Below, piece by piece: positions 4,686 to 5,565 of a stretch of DNA of 5,565 bases (position 1 is the stretch's first letter; each line of letters starts with the position of its first letter). The position numbers and the translations under genes were made by a program. Source of the DNA: M30B19 sp041688615 (GTDB lineage: Bacteria > Planctomycetota > Planctomycetia > Pirellulales > Pirellulaceae); NCBI GenBank assembly GCA_041688615.1, contig JBDNHU010000260.1, forward strand, positions 1 to 5,565, written 5' to 3'. The notes below the pieces were generated by a model that worked only from the letters and a program-made list of their open reading frames with translations, was not told the origin of the DNA and ran no database searches.

Positions 4686-5565
4686 TTGACGACTCGATCT
4701 AATCCTGATCCTTGTGCATGTTGTGCGGATGAATGTGGTTGCCAATCGGAAAGTTGTAGTGGGGCGGCATGTCCGGTGGATTTATCGCGGGGGATCGTTG
4801 AGTACGATAAAAGCAGTCTGAAGACGGTACGTTCGGGCAACTTTCGCTTGACGTGGTATAACCAGTGGAACAACGGTGGTGTACCGGCTGATTATGTAGG
4901 AAATGTTGGTAACAACTGGGCGATCGATACGTTTGCCACGGTTTCTCAAGACGCTCAAGGCGATTGGGTTTTTGTCTGGACGCCGGGTCGTGGTGGAAAA
5001 AGTGTTTGGTTCAGCCAGGCCGGAGCTGCTTACGTTTCCAAATATGGTGCCCGACAAACACTGACCCTCAGTGGAAGTACCTGGCGCTTGACCGATCCTG
5101 ATGGAAAGGTCTGGGAATTTGATGCAAATAGCGGCCTGGTCTCGAAGATGACCAGCCCCGGTGGTCAGGTCACGGATTTCATCCAGCAAAGCGGACGCAT
5201 CGTTGAAAAACGTTGGTCGTTCAACGGGAAAGTCGAAGCTCGCGTTTTCAGTTATCTAAACGATCGAGTCTCCGAAGTAATCCTCTATCGCGGCACGACT
5301 GCCACTCCGCATCAGACGGCAGTTCGGCGGGCCTTGCTGGTTTACTATGACACACTTGTGGCCAATCAGGGCAACGTCGGTGATTTAAAAACGGTCGCCA
5401 CGCAAATTTATCAGAGCGGCTGGCAAACAATTTCAACCAGTTATTACCGCTACTATACGGCCGTTTCGTCAATCGGTTATGTCGGTGGCCTGAAATACAT
5501 TGTCGAACCCAGTGGATATCTCAAGCTTTCAAATCCAAACACGGCGAGCGATTCCGAAGTTGCCG
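4686..5565 (+). CDS. RHS/YD-repeat-like protein with Cys-rich N-terminus, 5' part (runs off right edge)
   Basis: An open frame without a stop runs from a TAA at 4650-4652 to the window end. The first usable start is TTG at 4686, giving 293 codons; no ATG occurs before residue 150, and GTG at residue 31 is the next alternative. The N-terminus is Cys-rich, with cysteines at 10, 12, 13, 17, 19, 24 and 29, and no signal peptide is evident. The rest matches the pattern of planctomycete RHS-type proteins: WTPGRGGKSVWF (98-109), WRLTDPDGKVWEFD (133-146, a YD-like unit), then GNVGDLKTVATQIY and TSYYRYYT further on, consistent with beta-hairpin RHS shell repeats. Such proteins are typically very large and encapsulate a variable C-terminal toxin or act at the cell surface; the C-terminus is outside the window, so toxin content is unknown. 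It follows the glycosyltransferase gene on the same strand and may be cotranscribed. Family call good, start less certain. Confidence 0.8.
   Translation, partial: MTTRSNPDPCACCADECGCQSESCSGAACPVDLSRGIVEYDKSSLKTVRSGNFRLTWYNQWNNGGVPADYVGNVGNNWAIDTFATVSQDAQGDWVFVWTPGRGGKSVWFSQAGAAYVSKYGARQTLTLSGSTWRLTDPDGKVWEFDANSGLVSKMTSPGGQVTDFIQQSGRIVEKRWSFNGKVEARVFSYLNDRVSEVILYRGTTATPHQTAVRRALLVYYDTLVANQGNVGDLKTVATQIYQSGWQTISTSYYRYYTAVSSIGYVGGLKYIVEPSGYLKLSNPNTASDSEVA

Noticed and set aside
4649..5472. Minus-strand ORFs at 4649-4873, 4782-5189 and 5248-5472
   Set aside because: They are antisense to the RHS-like coding sequence, which is open for the full 880 bases with recognisable motifs.

Overview
The window looks like chromosomal DNA from a planctomycete, most likely a marine Pirellulaceae/Rhodopirellula-type organism. 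This is inferred from protein style (a MoxR ATPase followed by a DUF58 gene, and a Cys-rich RHS-like protein with planctomycete character), from long gene-poor spacers rich in short repeats, and from weak or absent Shine-Dalgarno sites with probable TTG starts. I could not run a database search, so the taxonomy is an informed guess.

Layout, left to right. Positions 1-131 (minus strand) hold the first 43 codons of a DUF58-family gene that runs off the left edge. A 169-bp spacer with a 19-bp tandem duplication and a small hairpin separates it from a complete moxR-type AAA+ ATPase gene (301-1362, minus), which is transcribed first. MoxR plus DUF58 is the conserved core of a MoxR/DUF58/VWA chaperone-like operon. 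From 1363 to 2642 there is about 1.28 kb with no convincing gene. It holds three different repeat clusters (1855-1953, 2415-2472, 2514-2546) and at best some short or decayed ORFs. A small four-helix membrane protein of unknown function follows (2643-3092, minus).

The divergent spacer 3093-3365 carries a perfect 21-bp tandem duplication that runs into a perfect 19-bp inverted repeat, then an AT-rich stretch and a plausible sigma70-like promoter for the rightward gene. That gene (3366-4601, plus) encodes a 411-aa MNN1/TTP1-like (GT71-type) putative alpha-mannosyltransferase with a DxD motif and an extra C-terminal domain. After 84 bp, an RHS/YD-repeat-like protein with a seven-cysteine N-terminus starts at a probable TTG (4686) and runs off the right edge without a stop.

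The leftward pair is a probable ATPase-plus-partner module. The rightward pair (glycosyltransferase, then RHS-like protein) is compatible with cell-surface glycosylation and a large surface or secreted repeat protein, but a functional link between them is only inferred from adjacency. The least explained content is the set of short duplicated sequences found in the spacers, which look like REP-type or other dispersed repeats. I see no CRISPR array, RNA gene, intact insertion sequence or recognisable defence system.
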